57,290 nt of DNA from Glycomyces algeriensis (GTDB lineage: Bacteria; Actinomycetota; Actinomycetes; Mycobacteriales; Micromonosporaceae). The notes under the pieces were generated by a model. The model searched no databases. It was given only the letters and a program-made list of their open reading frames with translations, and was not told the origin of the DNA. Location of the stretch: assembly GCF_027622855.1 (NCBI RefSeq), contig NZ_JAPZVR010000024.1, forward strand, positions 1 to 57,290, given 5' to 3'. The position numbers were made by a program, and so were the translations under genes. This document shows positions 16,479-23,790 of the stretch, piece after piece. The first letter of the stretch is position 1; each line of letters opens with the position of its first letter.

Positions 16479-17107
16479 GAGCGGTCCTCCTTCACGGGAG
16501 CTCGGCGGGTCGTGGCGCGGGGCGTCCGCTGCGAGCCGGGGAGGGCGCGCTTGATGCGGATCGGCATGGTGTCCGGGTCGCCCTCGGGGGTCTTCGCGGC
16601 CTTGGCGGCCTTCGCGGGCCGCGGGTCGGCCGCGGTGTCGGTGAGCAGCGCGGCGAGTTCCTTGCGGCCGCGGTGCAGCCACGACTTCACGGTGCCCTCT
16701 TTCGCACCGGTCGCCGCGGCGATCGCGTTCACCGTCATGTCCGCCATGTAGTGCATGACGAGCGCCTGGCGGCGCTTGGCCGGGACCTGCTTCAGCGCGG
16801 CGACGAGCGCGACGTGGTCGGGGCTCGCGGCCGGGGCCATCTCCGGCGCGGAGGACTTCTGGAGGAACTTGCGGGCCACCTGGTTGCGGCGGTGGCGGCT
16901 CGTGGCGAGGTTCCACGCGACGCGGCGGACCCACGCGACCGGCTCCTCGTAACCGCCGACCTTGTCCCAGCGCTGCCATGCGCGCAGGAACGCCTCCTGG
17001 ACGAGGTCCTGGGCTTCGGTGGCGTCGCCGAGGTAGGCGCAGACCTGGGCCGCGAGCTCCGAGAAATGCTTCTCGTAGAGGTCGGTGAACTCCGCCTCCG
17101 TTCGCAC
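16475..17107 (-). CDS. SigE-family ECF RNA polymerase sigma factor
   Basis: 210 residues from GTG 17107, which has GGAGCGGAT upstream. Region 2 ([37 protein letters not shown]) and region 4 ([20 protein letters not shown] then a helix-turn-helix with [18 protein letters not shown]) are typical of SigE-family actinobacterial factors. A basic, Ala/Pro-rich tail of about 45 residues follows. The frame is open to 17530; codon use looks coding-like from about 17356, so an N-terminal extension starting there cannot be excluded. Co-translated with the FG-GAP membrane protein. Confidence 0.85.
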   Translation of the reverse strand: MRTEAEFTDLYEKHFSELAAQVCAYLGDATEAQDLVQEAFLRAWQRWDKVGGYEEPVAWVRRVAWNLATSRHRRNQVARKFLQKSSAPEMAPAASPDHVALVAALKQVPAKRRQALVMHYMADMTVNAIAAATGAKEGTVKSWLHRGRKELAALLTDTAADPRPAKAAKAAKTPEGDPDTMPIRIKRALPGSQRTPRATTRRAPVKEDRS

Positions 17108-17568
17108 ATCCGCTCCAGCGCAGGTAGGTGGGACAAGGGAATCTTCCGGGTCATCGCGTTCGTGCCCGGCGGCAACCATTGTCGCGTTCGGGAAGGGGGA
17201 GACGCGAGGCGGGGTCGTTATGTCGACAATCCTCTCAGCGGCTACCGGACCGTCCAAGCCGTCGAAGGCGCCGCCGAGGACCACGGGCCGGTCGAGCAGC
17301 ATCGTGGCGGACTCGGCGTCGACTCGGAGCAGCGTCGGTGCGCCGGCGGCGGTCATGTGCGGTGATCCCATTCCTGTTGCCTGTGCGTTCGCGCCCCCAT
17401 TAGCAGGGGTTCGCGGCGTTCGGGTGAATCCTCTTCGTACAACAACACGCAGGGGCGTGCCGGGCGGTTGCGCCCGGTGCGCCGAAGTTCCCCGGAATCG
17501 GCTCGAATCGCGCCCGATTCGCCCGCGCACGGGTATCGCCCGGCGCTGTGCGCCGCTATGGTGTCGTT
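17108..17568. other. intergenic region between the sigma-factor gene and nuoA
   Basis: About 460 bases. Roughly 17108-17356 may be an N-terminal extension of the minus-strand sigma factor. The rest holds the divergent promoters, with no further gene recognised. A candidate leaderless -10 box for nuoA is at 17557-17562. Confidence 0.4.
17557..17568 (+). promoter_or_regulatory. leaderless -10 box of nuoA
   Basis: TATGGT, six bases, then ATG 17569. No ribosome-binding site is visible before this ATG. Confidence 0.4.
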
Positions 17569-17937
17569 ATGCACACGACCCGGTTGAGCGATTACGCCGT
17601 ATTCGGGGTGCTCCTGCTCGCCGGGTTCGCGTTCGTCGCCGCCGCGATGACCGCCAACCGGCTCCTCAGGCCGAGTGCGCCTTCCAAGGCGAAGGGCCAG
17701 ACCTACGAGTGCGGGGTCGATCCCGTGGGCAAGGACTGGGCGCAGGTCCAGATCCGCTACTACGTCTACGCGTTCCTGTTCGTGCTCTTCGCGGTCGAAG
17801 CGGTGTTCCTCTTCCCGTGGGCCGCGGTGTTCCGGGCCTTCGGGCCTGCGGCGGCGGTCGAGATGGGCGTCTTCGTGGGCGTACTCGCGCTCGGCCTCGC
17901 CTACGCCTGGCGGAAAGAGGTCCTGCGATGGCGGTGA
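17569..17937 (+). CDS. nuoA: NADH-quinone oxidoreductase subunit A
   Basis: 122-residue membrane subunit of complex I with three transmembrane segments. The family signature is clear: [20 protein letters not shown], then [22 protein letters not shown]. It is the first gene of a compact four-gene set and overlaps nuoB by ten bases. The start is taken at ATG 17569 ([13 protein letters not shown]) because of its -10 spacing; an in-frame GTG at 17548 is possible but lacks support. Confidence 0.93.
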   Translation: MHTTRLSDYAVFGVLLLAGFAFVAAAMTANRLLRPSAPSKAKGQTYECGVDPVGKDWAQVQIRYYVYAFLFVLFAVEAVFLFPWAAVFRAFGPAAAVEMGVFVGVLALGLAYAWRKEVLRWR

Positions 17938-18455
17938 GACTCCCGTTCCCTTCGCGCCCAACGGAAACGAACATCCTCGGCGAGCCGATCCGCTACGTCC
18001 TGAACTGGGGCCGGCGCTATTCCCTGTGGGTCTTCAACTTCGGACTCGCCTGCTGCGCGATCGAATTCATCGCCGCCTCGATGAGCCGCCACGACTTCAT
18101 GCGCCTCGGGGTGATCCCCTTCGCGCACTCGCCGCGCCAGGCGGACCTCATGGTCGTCTCCGGCACGGTCACGGACAAGATGGCACCGGCGATCAAGCGC
18201 CTCTACGAGCAGATGCCCGAGCCGAAGTACGTGATCTCCTTCGGCGCCTGCTCCAATTCCGGCGGGCCCTACTGGGACTCGTACTGCGTCACCAAAGGGG
18301 TCGACCAGATCATCCCCGTCGACGTCTACATCCCCGGCTGCCCGCCGCGCCCCGAGGCCCTGCTCTACGGCATCGGCCAACTCCAGAAGCAGATCGCCGC
18401 CGAGCCGCTGCGGCGCACGCCGAGCACGCGCCCGCTCCTGAGGAGGCCCGAGTGA
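17928..18455 (+). CDS. nuoB: NADH-quinone oxidoreductase subunit B
   Basis: 175 residues. This subunit carries the terminal [4Fe-4S] cluster N2; its ligands are visible in the tandem CC of GLACCAIEF, the Cys of GACSNSGG and the Cys of [12 protein letters not shown]. It passes electrons to quinone at the junction between peripheral and membrane arms, normally against NuoD. The short N-terminus is typical of actinobacterial second-copy NuoB. It overlaps nuoA; 51 AT-rich, palindromic bases separate it from nuoC. Confidence 0.93.
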   Translation: MAVRLPFPSRPTETNILGEPIRYVLNWGRRYSLWVFNFGLACCAIEFIAASMSRHDFMRLGVIPFAHSPRQADLMVVSGTVTDKMAPAIKRLYEQMPEPKYVISFGACSNSGGPYWDSYCVTKGVDQIIPVDVYIPGCPPRPEALLYGIGQLQKQIAAEPLRRTPSTRPLLRRPE

Positions 18456-18457
18456 AC

Positions 18458-18488
18458 CCTATAGGATATATCCTATTTCCTATAGGAT
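18458..18488. promoter_or_regulatory. AT-rich repeat/palindrome array between nuoB and nuoC
   Basis: CCTATAGGAT occurs at 18458-18467 and again at 18479-18488, 21 bases apart. The bases 18461-18476 form a perfect 16-bp palindrome, ATAGGATATATCCTAT. It is the only AT-rich patch in the operon. It could be an operator for an internal promoter or an mRNA processing signal. Confidence 0.55.
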
Positions 18489-18506
18489 CTGGCCCGAGGG
18501 GGCGGT

Positions 18507-19244
18507 ATGCCTGACTTCTGGGAGGACCGCGTCCGCACCGCGCTGGGTGCATTCAGGGACGGCACTGACGACCTGGGCTTCGACGGCCCGCGCGTCGTCG
18601 TGGACGTCGACCCCAAGGACTGGCACGAGGCCGTGCGCGCTTGCCGCGACGAGGTCGGCTGCGACTTCTTCGACTGGCTCTCCGCCGTCGACGAGGGCCC
18701 GGCCGCACCCGCGACCGAGGACGGTCCGCCCGGCCCGATCCGCTTCCGCATCATCGCCCACCTCTGGTCCGTGAGCGAGCGGCGCGGCGTGCTCCTGCGC
18801 GCCCTCCTCACCGAAGGCGCCGTCGGCTCCGTCGTCGACCTCTACCTCGGCGCGGACTGGCACGAGCGCGAGACCCACGAGATGTTCGGCGTCGACTTCC
18901 CCGGCCACCCCGACCTCCAGCCGCTCCTCCTCGCCCCCGAGTTCGAGGGCCACCCGCTCCGCAAGGACTTCATCCTCGCCTCCCGCGTCGTCAAACCCTG
19001 GCCGGGAGCCAAGGAGCCCGGCGAAGGGCACGGCACCGTCCGCAAGCGCGCCCCCAAGCGCCCGCCCGGCGTTCCGGAGGACTGGATCCAACCGGTCGAC
19101 GGCCCGAACGGCGCGCCCGGCGCGACCACCACACCGGTTGACCCTTCCGGCTCCACCGCACCGGCCGACGTCCCCGACCCCGGGCCCGCAGACGCCCCGA
19201 AAGCCACCCCGGACCCCCGCCTGAGGCGTCCCGATGCTTCTTGA
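18507..19244 (+). CDS. nuoC: NADH-quinone oxidoreductase subunit C with Pro/Ala-rich tail
   Basis: 245 residues. The 30-kDa subunit signature is present at about 115-140 (ERETHEMFGVDFPGHPDLQP) followed by EGHPLRKDF. NuoC helps connect the peripheral arm to the membrane arm. After about residue 175 the sequence becomes a Pro/Gly/Thr-rich, probably disordered tail not needed for the fold. GAGGGGGCGGT precedes the start. It overlaps nuoH by 11 bases. nuoD, which usually follows or is fused to nuoC, is missing here. Confidence 0.9.
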   Translation: MPDFWEDRVRTALGAFRDGTDDLGFDGPRVVVDVDPKDWHEAVRACRDEVGCDFFDWLSAVDEGPAAPATEDGPPGPIRFRIIAHLWSVSERRGVLLRALLTEGAVGSVVDLYLGADWHERETHEMFGVDFPGHPDLQPLLLAPEFEGHPLRKDFILASRVVKPWPGAKEPGEGHGTVRKRAPKRPPGVPEDWIQPVDGPNGAPGATTTPVDPSGSTAPADVPDPGPADAPKATPDPRLRRPDAS

Positions 19245-20187
19245 GATCGCGGTCAAGCTCGCCGCCGTGCTCGCCGCGTTCCTCGTGCTGCCCTTGGTAG
19301 TCGGCCAGACCGAGCACAAGCTCATGGCCCACATGCAGGGCCGCCTCGGCCCGATGCACGCCGGCGGCTTCCACGGCTGGGCCCAGCTCATCGCCGACGG
19401 CGTCAAGTTCGCCCAGAAGGAAGACCTCGTCCCCGACGACGCCGACAAGCCCGTCTTCAAGCTCGCGCCCGCCGTCGCGCTCCTGCCTTATCTCCTGGTC
19501 ATCCTCTTCATCCCGCTCGGCCCCGGCGACCTCGTCGGATCGAGCCTCGACATGGGCCTGTTCATCGTCGTCGCCCTCGTCGGCGTCGGCGTCCTCGCGG
19601 TCCTCATGGCCGGCTGGTCCTCCGCGAACAAGTACACGCTCATCGGCGCCCTGCGCGGCGCCGCGCAGCTCATGGCCTACGAACTGCCGCTCGTGCTCGC
19701 CGCCGCCTCCGTCGCCATCGCGGCCGGGACCCTCAGCCTCCCCCAGATCGTGGAGGCCTGGAACCCCTGGTGGCTGCTGTGGCAGGCCCCCGCCGCGCTC
19801 GTGTTCTTCACCGCCGGGCTCGCCGAGATCCGCCGCCCGCCGTTCGACGCGCCCGTCGCCGACTCCGAACTCGTCTTCGGCTACCTCACCGAGTACGCCG
19901 GACTGCGCTTCGCGCTCCTGCTCCTCGCCGAGTACGTGGGCATCGTCGTCATCTCGGCCCTCACCGCCGTGCTCTTCCTGGGCGGCTGGAAGGGCCCCGG
20001 CCCCGAATCGCTGGGCTGGCTCTGGACGCTCCTGAAGACCGGCGCGCTGGCGGCAGTCGTCATCTGGCTCCGCGTGGCCTGGCCGCGCCTGCGCGTCGAC
20101 CAGATCCAGGCCCTCTGCTGGAAGGCCCTGGTGCCGATCGCGCTGGCGCAGCTCGTCCTGACCACATCCGTCGCACTGGTCCTCTGA
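19234..20187 (+). CDS. nuoH: NADH-quinone oxidoreductase subunit H
   Basis: 317-residue membrane subunit forming much of the quinone chamber. Motifs: EHKLMAHMQGRLGPMHAGGF, QLIADGVKFAQKEDLVP, and EIRRPPFDAPVADSELVFGY followed by TEYAG, all conserved in NuoH. About eight transmembrane segments. It starts inside the end of nuoC and is the last gene of the set; the next gene (PBP) has its own upstream gap of 72 bases. No nuoI-N genes follow. Confidence 0.93.
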   Translation: MLLEIAVKLAAVLAAFLVLPLVVGQTEHKLMAHMQGRLGPMHAGGFHGWAQLIADGVKFAQKEDLVPDDADKPVFKLAPAVALLPYLLVILFIPLGPGDLVGSSLDMGLFIVVALVGVGVLAVLMAGWSSANKYTLIGALRGAAQLMAYELPLVLAAASVAIAAGTLSLPQIVEAWNPWWLLWQAPAALVFFTAGLAEIRRPPFDAPVADSELVFGYLTEYAGLRFALLLLAEYVGIVVISALTAVLFLGGWKGPGPESLGWLWTLLKTGALAAVVIWLRVAWPRLRVDQIQALCWKALVPIALAQLVLTTSVALVL

Positions 20188-20259
20188 GTAACATACGTCC
20201 CTTTAGGAACTATTCAAACCGCCGCAACCGTTTGGCGAACTTCGCGCGTATTCCTGAGC

Positions 20260-22482
20260 ATGGAACCAGGTCGAGACGCAACCGAGACCGAAGATCCCGG
20301 CCGCACGATCATCTTGCGGCCCTTCAGGAGACGGCCCAGAACCGAGGCCGGCCCCCCAGCGGACCGGCCGCCGGGCGCCAAGCCGAAGCACCGCCGCAAG
20401 AAGCGCAAGATCGCCGCGCTCGGCCTCGCGGCCCTCGTCCTCGGCACCACCGTCACCGTGACCGGCTCGGTCTTCTACGCCAATGTGGACCTGCCTGAGG
20501 ACCTCGACGACGCCCTCAGCCAGGGCTCCACCGTCTACTACAGCGACGGCACGACCGTGATGGGCGAGCTAGCCGCCGAGCGGCGCGCCTCCGTCGACCT
20601 CGACGCGATCGCCGACGACGTGGAGCACGCCGTGGTCGCCGCCGAGGACGCCAACTTCTACGAGCACCCCGGCGTGGACGCCAAAGGGGTGCTCCGCGCG
20701 ATCGTCAACAACGTCAAGGGCGGCGACAAGCAGGGCGCCTCCACCCTCACCCAGCAGTACGTGGGCCTGGTGGCCGACATCCGCGGCGACGGCTCCTACC
20801 TCCGCAAGGCCCGCGAGGCGGCCATGGCGATGAAGATGGAGGACGAGTTCACCAAGGACGAGATCCTCAACCACTACCTCAACATCGTCTACTTCGGGCG
20901 CGGCGCGTACGGGGTCGAGGCCGCCGCGCAGGCCTTCTTCGGCACCTCGGCCGCCGACCTCTCGACGTCCCAGTCCGCGCTCCTGGTCGCGCAGATCAAG
21001 TCCCCGGACGGCCCCTTCGACCCGCGCGACCCCTACGGCAAGGGCGGCGACATCGAGGCCGCGAACGAGCGCTGGGCGTACGTGCTCGACCAGATGGTCG
21101 TCACCGGCGACCTCGAGCAGGTCAAGCGCGACGCGATCGTGGACCTCCCCGAGACCCTCGACCCGACGGACGATCCCGAAGGGCTCGGCCCGGAAGGGTT
21201 CATCACCAACGGCTACGTGCTCCAGGAGCTCGCCGACGCCGGGATCGGCACCGACGAGGTGCTGCGCGGCGGGTTCGACATCGTCACCACCATCGACGCC
21301 GACCTCCAGGAGCTCGCCGTCGAGCAGACCGGCATCCGCGAGGTCGGGGCCGAGAACGAGCACATGGCCGCCGCGCTCAGCGCCGTCGAACCGGGCACCG
21401 GTCGCGTGCTCGCCTACTACGGCGGCGAGAACGGCGCCGGCCTGGACCTCGCCGCCGACGTCGGCCACCGGCCCGGCACCGCCTTCAACACCCTCGTCTA
21501 CGCCGCCGCCGTCGACATGGGCGTGGACGTCTGGTCGGCCGACCTCGACGGCTCCTCGCCGCGGCAGTTCGCGACCTACCTCGACGCCGAGGGCGAACCG
21601 ATGGACCTGGTGAACATCGGCGGCGCCCAGGACCACGAGGTCAGCCTCCTCGACGCGGTCACCCAGAAGCTCGACACGCCGGTGTACGAGGTCGCCGAGT
21701 CGATCGGCGGGGACGCCATCGCGCGGACCGCCGCCGCGCTCGGCATCGAGCAGATGTGGGACCCGCACGACCTCGACGAGCACGGGGTGGCCGCCGCGAT
21801 CGACCCCGCGGCGGACACGGGATTCCAGCCGGACCTCGGCATCGGCGCCTACCCGGTCACGACCCTCGACATGGCCGTGGCGCACGCGGCGATCGTGAGC
21901 GACGGCGAGGTCGCCGAGCCCTACTTCGTGGAGGTCGTCAACGGCCCCGAAGGCTCGCTCTACGAGGTCGAGCCGACCGTCGTCCAGGCCGACCCGGTGC
22001 CGGCCTCCGAGGCCCAGCTCCCGCTGTTCCTGAACGGCGCCGAGCTCGGCGACTACGAGGTCGGCGTGAACGCCTCCGCCACCTGGCACACCGGCTTCGC
22101 CCCGGGCCTGGTGCTCGCGGTCTGGGCCGGGGACGAGACGAAGGAGGGCGACGGCAGCTCGCACGAGGGCACGATCGCCGAGCGCATCTGGTGGCAGGTG
22201 ATGGACGGCCGCTCGGACGAGTACCGCGGGGGCACCGAACGCGACCTGTTCGGCCCCGCCCAGGAGGAGGAGGAGGCCAAGCGTGAGGCTGAGGCGGACC
22301 CGCCGGTCCTCGATGAGGAGCCCGGAGCCGGGGCGACAGCCGAAGAGGGCGAGGGCTTGACGGAAGACGGGACGGACGCCGAGGAGGCCGCCCCGACGAC
22401 CGACGGCGCCTCGGACGAGCGATCCGCGGCCCCGAGCGAGGAGGCCACCGAGTCCTGGTGGTTCGGGGACGGCGACGAGTAG
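20260..22482 (+). CDS. class A penicillin-binding protein with degenerate transpeptidase motifs
   Basis: 740 residues: basic cytoplasmic N-terminus, one membrane anchor (about 50-75), GT51 glycosyltransferase domain (about 85-270) and a penicillin-binding domain (about 350-620), then a Glu/Ala-rich tail. The glycosyltransferase looks active: E129 in AAEDANFYEHPG and QGASTLTQQ from Q158. The transpeptidase does not: the SxxK position in the usual PGSTFKP reads PGTAFN (T407, N410), the SxN region reads KLDTPV with D472, and the KTG(T) position reads NASAT (604-608). It probably polymerises glycan strands without cross-linking. No ribosome-binding site stands out. Confidence 0.85.
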   Translation: MEPGRDATETEDPGRTIILRPFRRRPRTEAGPPADRPPGAKPKHRRKKRKIAALGLAALVLGTTVTVTGSVFYANVDLPEDLDDALSQGSTVYYSDGTTVMGELAAERRASVDLDAIADDVEHAVVAAEDANFYEHPGVDAKGVLRAIVNNVKGGDKQGASTLTQQYVGLVADIRGDGSYLRKAREAAMAMKMEDEFTKDEILNHYLNIVYFGRGAYGVEAAAQAFFGTSAADLSTSQSALLVAQIKSPDGPFDPRDPYGKGGDIEAANERWAYVLDQMVVTGDLEQVKRDAIVDLPETLDPTDDPEGLGPEGFITNGYVLQELADAGIGTDEVLRGGFDIVTTIDADLQELAVEQTGIREVGAENEHMAAALSAVEPGTGRVLAYYGGENGAGLDLAADVGHRPGTAFNTLVYAAAVDMGVDVWSADLDGSSPRQFATYLDAEGEPMDLVNIGGAQDHEVSLLDAVTQKLDTPVYEVAESIGGDAIARTAAALGIEQMWDPHDLDEHGVAAAIDPAADTGFQPDLGIGAYPVTTLDMAVAHAAIVSDGEVAEPYFVEVVNGPEGSLYEVEPTVVQADPVPASEAQLPLFLNGAELGDYEVGVNASATWHTGFAPGLVLAVWAGDETKEGDGSSHEGTIAERIWWQVMDGRSDEYRGGTERDLFGPAQEEEEAKREAEADPPVLDEEPGAGATAEEGEGLTEDGTDAEEAAPTTDGASDERSAAPSEEATESWWFGDGDE

Positions 22483-22497
22483 GGGACCCGCGAAGAC

Positions 22498-22533
22498 ACC
22501 GCTGCCCGGTCGCGAATGCGACCGGGCAGCGGT
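22498..22533. terminator. 16-bp stem terminator after the PBP gene
   Basis: Perfect arms 22498-22513 and 22518-22533 (ACCGCTGCCCGGTCGC and complement) with a GAAT loop. It lies between the convergent PBP and ruc genes. Confidence 0.75.
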
Positions 22534-22555
22534 GGAAGTATCGGCTGTGTGCCGC

Positions 22556-22876
22556 TCAGGCGGCCTTGGCGGCGCTCTTGGAGTCCGACTTGGCGGCCGG
22601 GGCGGCCTTGGTCTCGGACTTCTTCTCCGACTTGCCCTCGCCCGGCTTCGACCCGTTCTTGGAGCCGTTCGAGCTCAGGGAGCTGGAGTCGGTCGACCTG
22701 GAGTCGGTGCGGTAGAAACCGCTGCCCTTGAAGGTGACGCCGACGTTCCCGAAGACCTTGCGCAGTGCGCCCTTGGCCTCGCAGTTCGGGCAGTCGCTGA
22801 GGCGCGCTTCGGAGAACGACTGGTGTTTGTCGAACTCGAAACCGCACTCCTTGCAGCGGTATTCGTAGACAGGCAC
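22556..22876 (-). CDS. ruc: FmdB-type zinc-ribbon protein, likely orthologue of the redox chaperone Ruc (Rv0991c)
   Basis: 106 residues. The N-terminal zinc ribbon has Cys8, Cys11, Cys29 and Cys32 (MPVYEYRCKEC; DCPNC). The C-terminal half is Ser/Lys/Ala-rich and disordered. In M. tuberculosis, Rv0991c (Ruc) has this design, lies beside the 5-FCL gene Rv0992c, belongs to the HrcA regulon and acts as an oxidation-activated chaperone. Here a CIRCE element lies 41 bases upstream of the GTG start, and the neighbouring order (5-FCL, galU, moeA, rimJ) matches Rv0992c-Rv0995. GGAGG precedes the GTG at 22876. The chaperone role is inferred from this synteny and design. Confidence 0.85.
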   Translation of the reverse strand: MPVYEYRCKECGFEFDKHQSFSEARLSDCPNCEAKGALRKVFGNVGVTFKGSGFYRTDSRSTDSSSLSSNGSKNGSKPGEGKSEKKSETKAAPAAKSDSKSAAKAA

Positions 22877-22916
22877 GTCCTAGACCTCCAGCACTCAACA
22901 CAGATCTCGATCGACA

Positions 22917-22943
22917 TTAGCAGTCAACGCCGAAGAGTGCTAA
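22917..22943. promoter_or_regulatory. CIRCE element (HrcA operator) upstream of ruc
   Basis: TTAGCAGTC-N9-GAGTGCTAA, one base different from the consensus TTAGCACTC-N9-GAGTGCTAA. It lies in the minus-strand promoter region of ruc, so ruc should be induced with groESL on heat or unfolding stress. Confidence 0.85.
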
Positions 22944-23029
22944 TCCCATCCCGGGTCGCCGGACAGGTCACAGGACCGTTCGCGAGCGTGCCGGCGGTGG
23001 ACCGGACCGGCCGGGACCCGGGGTGTGGC

Positions 23030-23632
23030 CTATCTCAAGGAGGTGAACCCCCGGGCCGGGGTGATCACGCCCGTCACCGGCCGGTCGTGGGGCTCGGCCG
23101 GGACCATGAAGCCGAACTCGCCGTCGCGCAGGAGCGCCACCACCGGCACGTCCGGACCGACCCGGGCGAGCGCCCGATCGTACGAACCGCCGCCCCGACC
23201 GAGCCGCATCCCATCATCCGAGACGGCGAGGCCGGGAACTATGACGGCCGCGGCCTGCTGGATCGCCTCCGGTCCGAGCACCGCTCCGCCCGGGTTCGGG
23301 CCGTCCCCGTCCTTCGAGTTCTGGTCCGGATCCTCTTGCCCCCCAGGGCCTCCGGCCTCGCGCCAGGCGAGGTCCTTGTCGGGCAGGAGCACCGGTTCGA
23401 GGACCTTGTAGACCACCGCGAGGCGTTCGGGCAGTTCGGGTTCGAGCGCCGCGCCCGGTTCCGAGCCGAACGGCCGGTAGGCGGCCACGACGGCGCCTTC
23501 GTCCACGACCTCGATCAGGAAGTCCCGCAAGGCCTTCCATGTCGCCAGATCGGCGTATCCGCGCTGCTCTCCGGGCAGTGCGTTGCGGGCCTCGAGCAGC
23601 TGCCGGCGCGCTGCGGTCTTCGCCTCTTGCAT
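23030..23632 (-). CDS. 5-formyltetrahydrofolate cyclo-ligase
   Basis: 200 residues. It converts 5-formyl-THF to 5,10-methenyl-THF with ATP. The family features are an N-terminal K...R..LL.AR (KTAARRQLLEARNAL) and the C-terminal loop GMRLGRGGGSYDRAL, which matches the conserved G.RLG.GGG.YDR. A Gln/Asp-rich insertion of about 25 residues (GGPGGQEDPDQNSKDGD) lies in the middle. GAAGGAAA precedes ATG 23632. It is in the same direction as ruc, about 150 bases upstream, as in M. tuberculosis, but the CIRCE element sits between the two, so ruc has its own promoter. Confidence 0.9.
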   Translation of the reverse strand: MQEAKTAARRQLLEARNALPGEQRGYADLATWKALRDFLIEVVDEGAVVAAYRPFGSEPGAALEPELPERLAVVYKVLEPVLLPDKDLAWREAGGPGGQEDPDQNSKDGDGPNPGGAVLGPEAIQQAAAVIVPGLAVSDDGMRLGRGGGSYDRALARVGPDVPVVALLRDGEFGFMVPAEPHDRPVTGVITPARGFTSLR

Positions 23633-23790
23633 GCCGTTTCCTTCCTTCAGTGGTCGTTAGCTGGGAGGATTCCCCCGAACGGAGACCTCCACTCACCCTT
23701 TCGGTTAGTCCCGTTTACAAAGCCTTGCCGCGTCGTGTTGAACCCGTAGCTCTAGGTAGTCTTCTAAGTAGTGAACTTGAGGGGGATTCG

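Noticed and set aside
20569..22164. Minus-strand ORF of 531 codons opposite the PBP gene
   Set aside because: Antisense frame of the PBP gene, no start signal or family.
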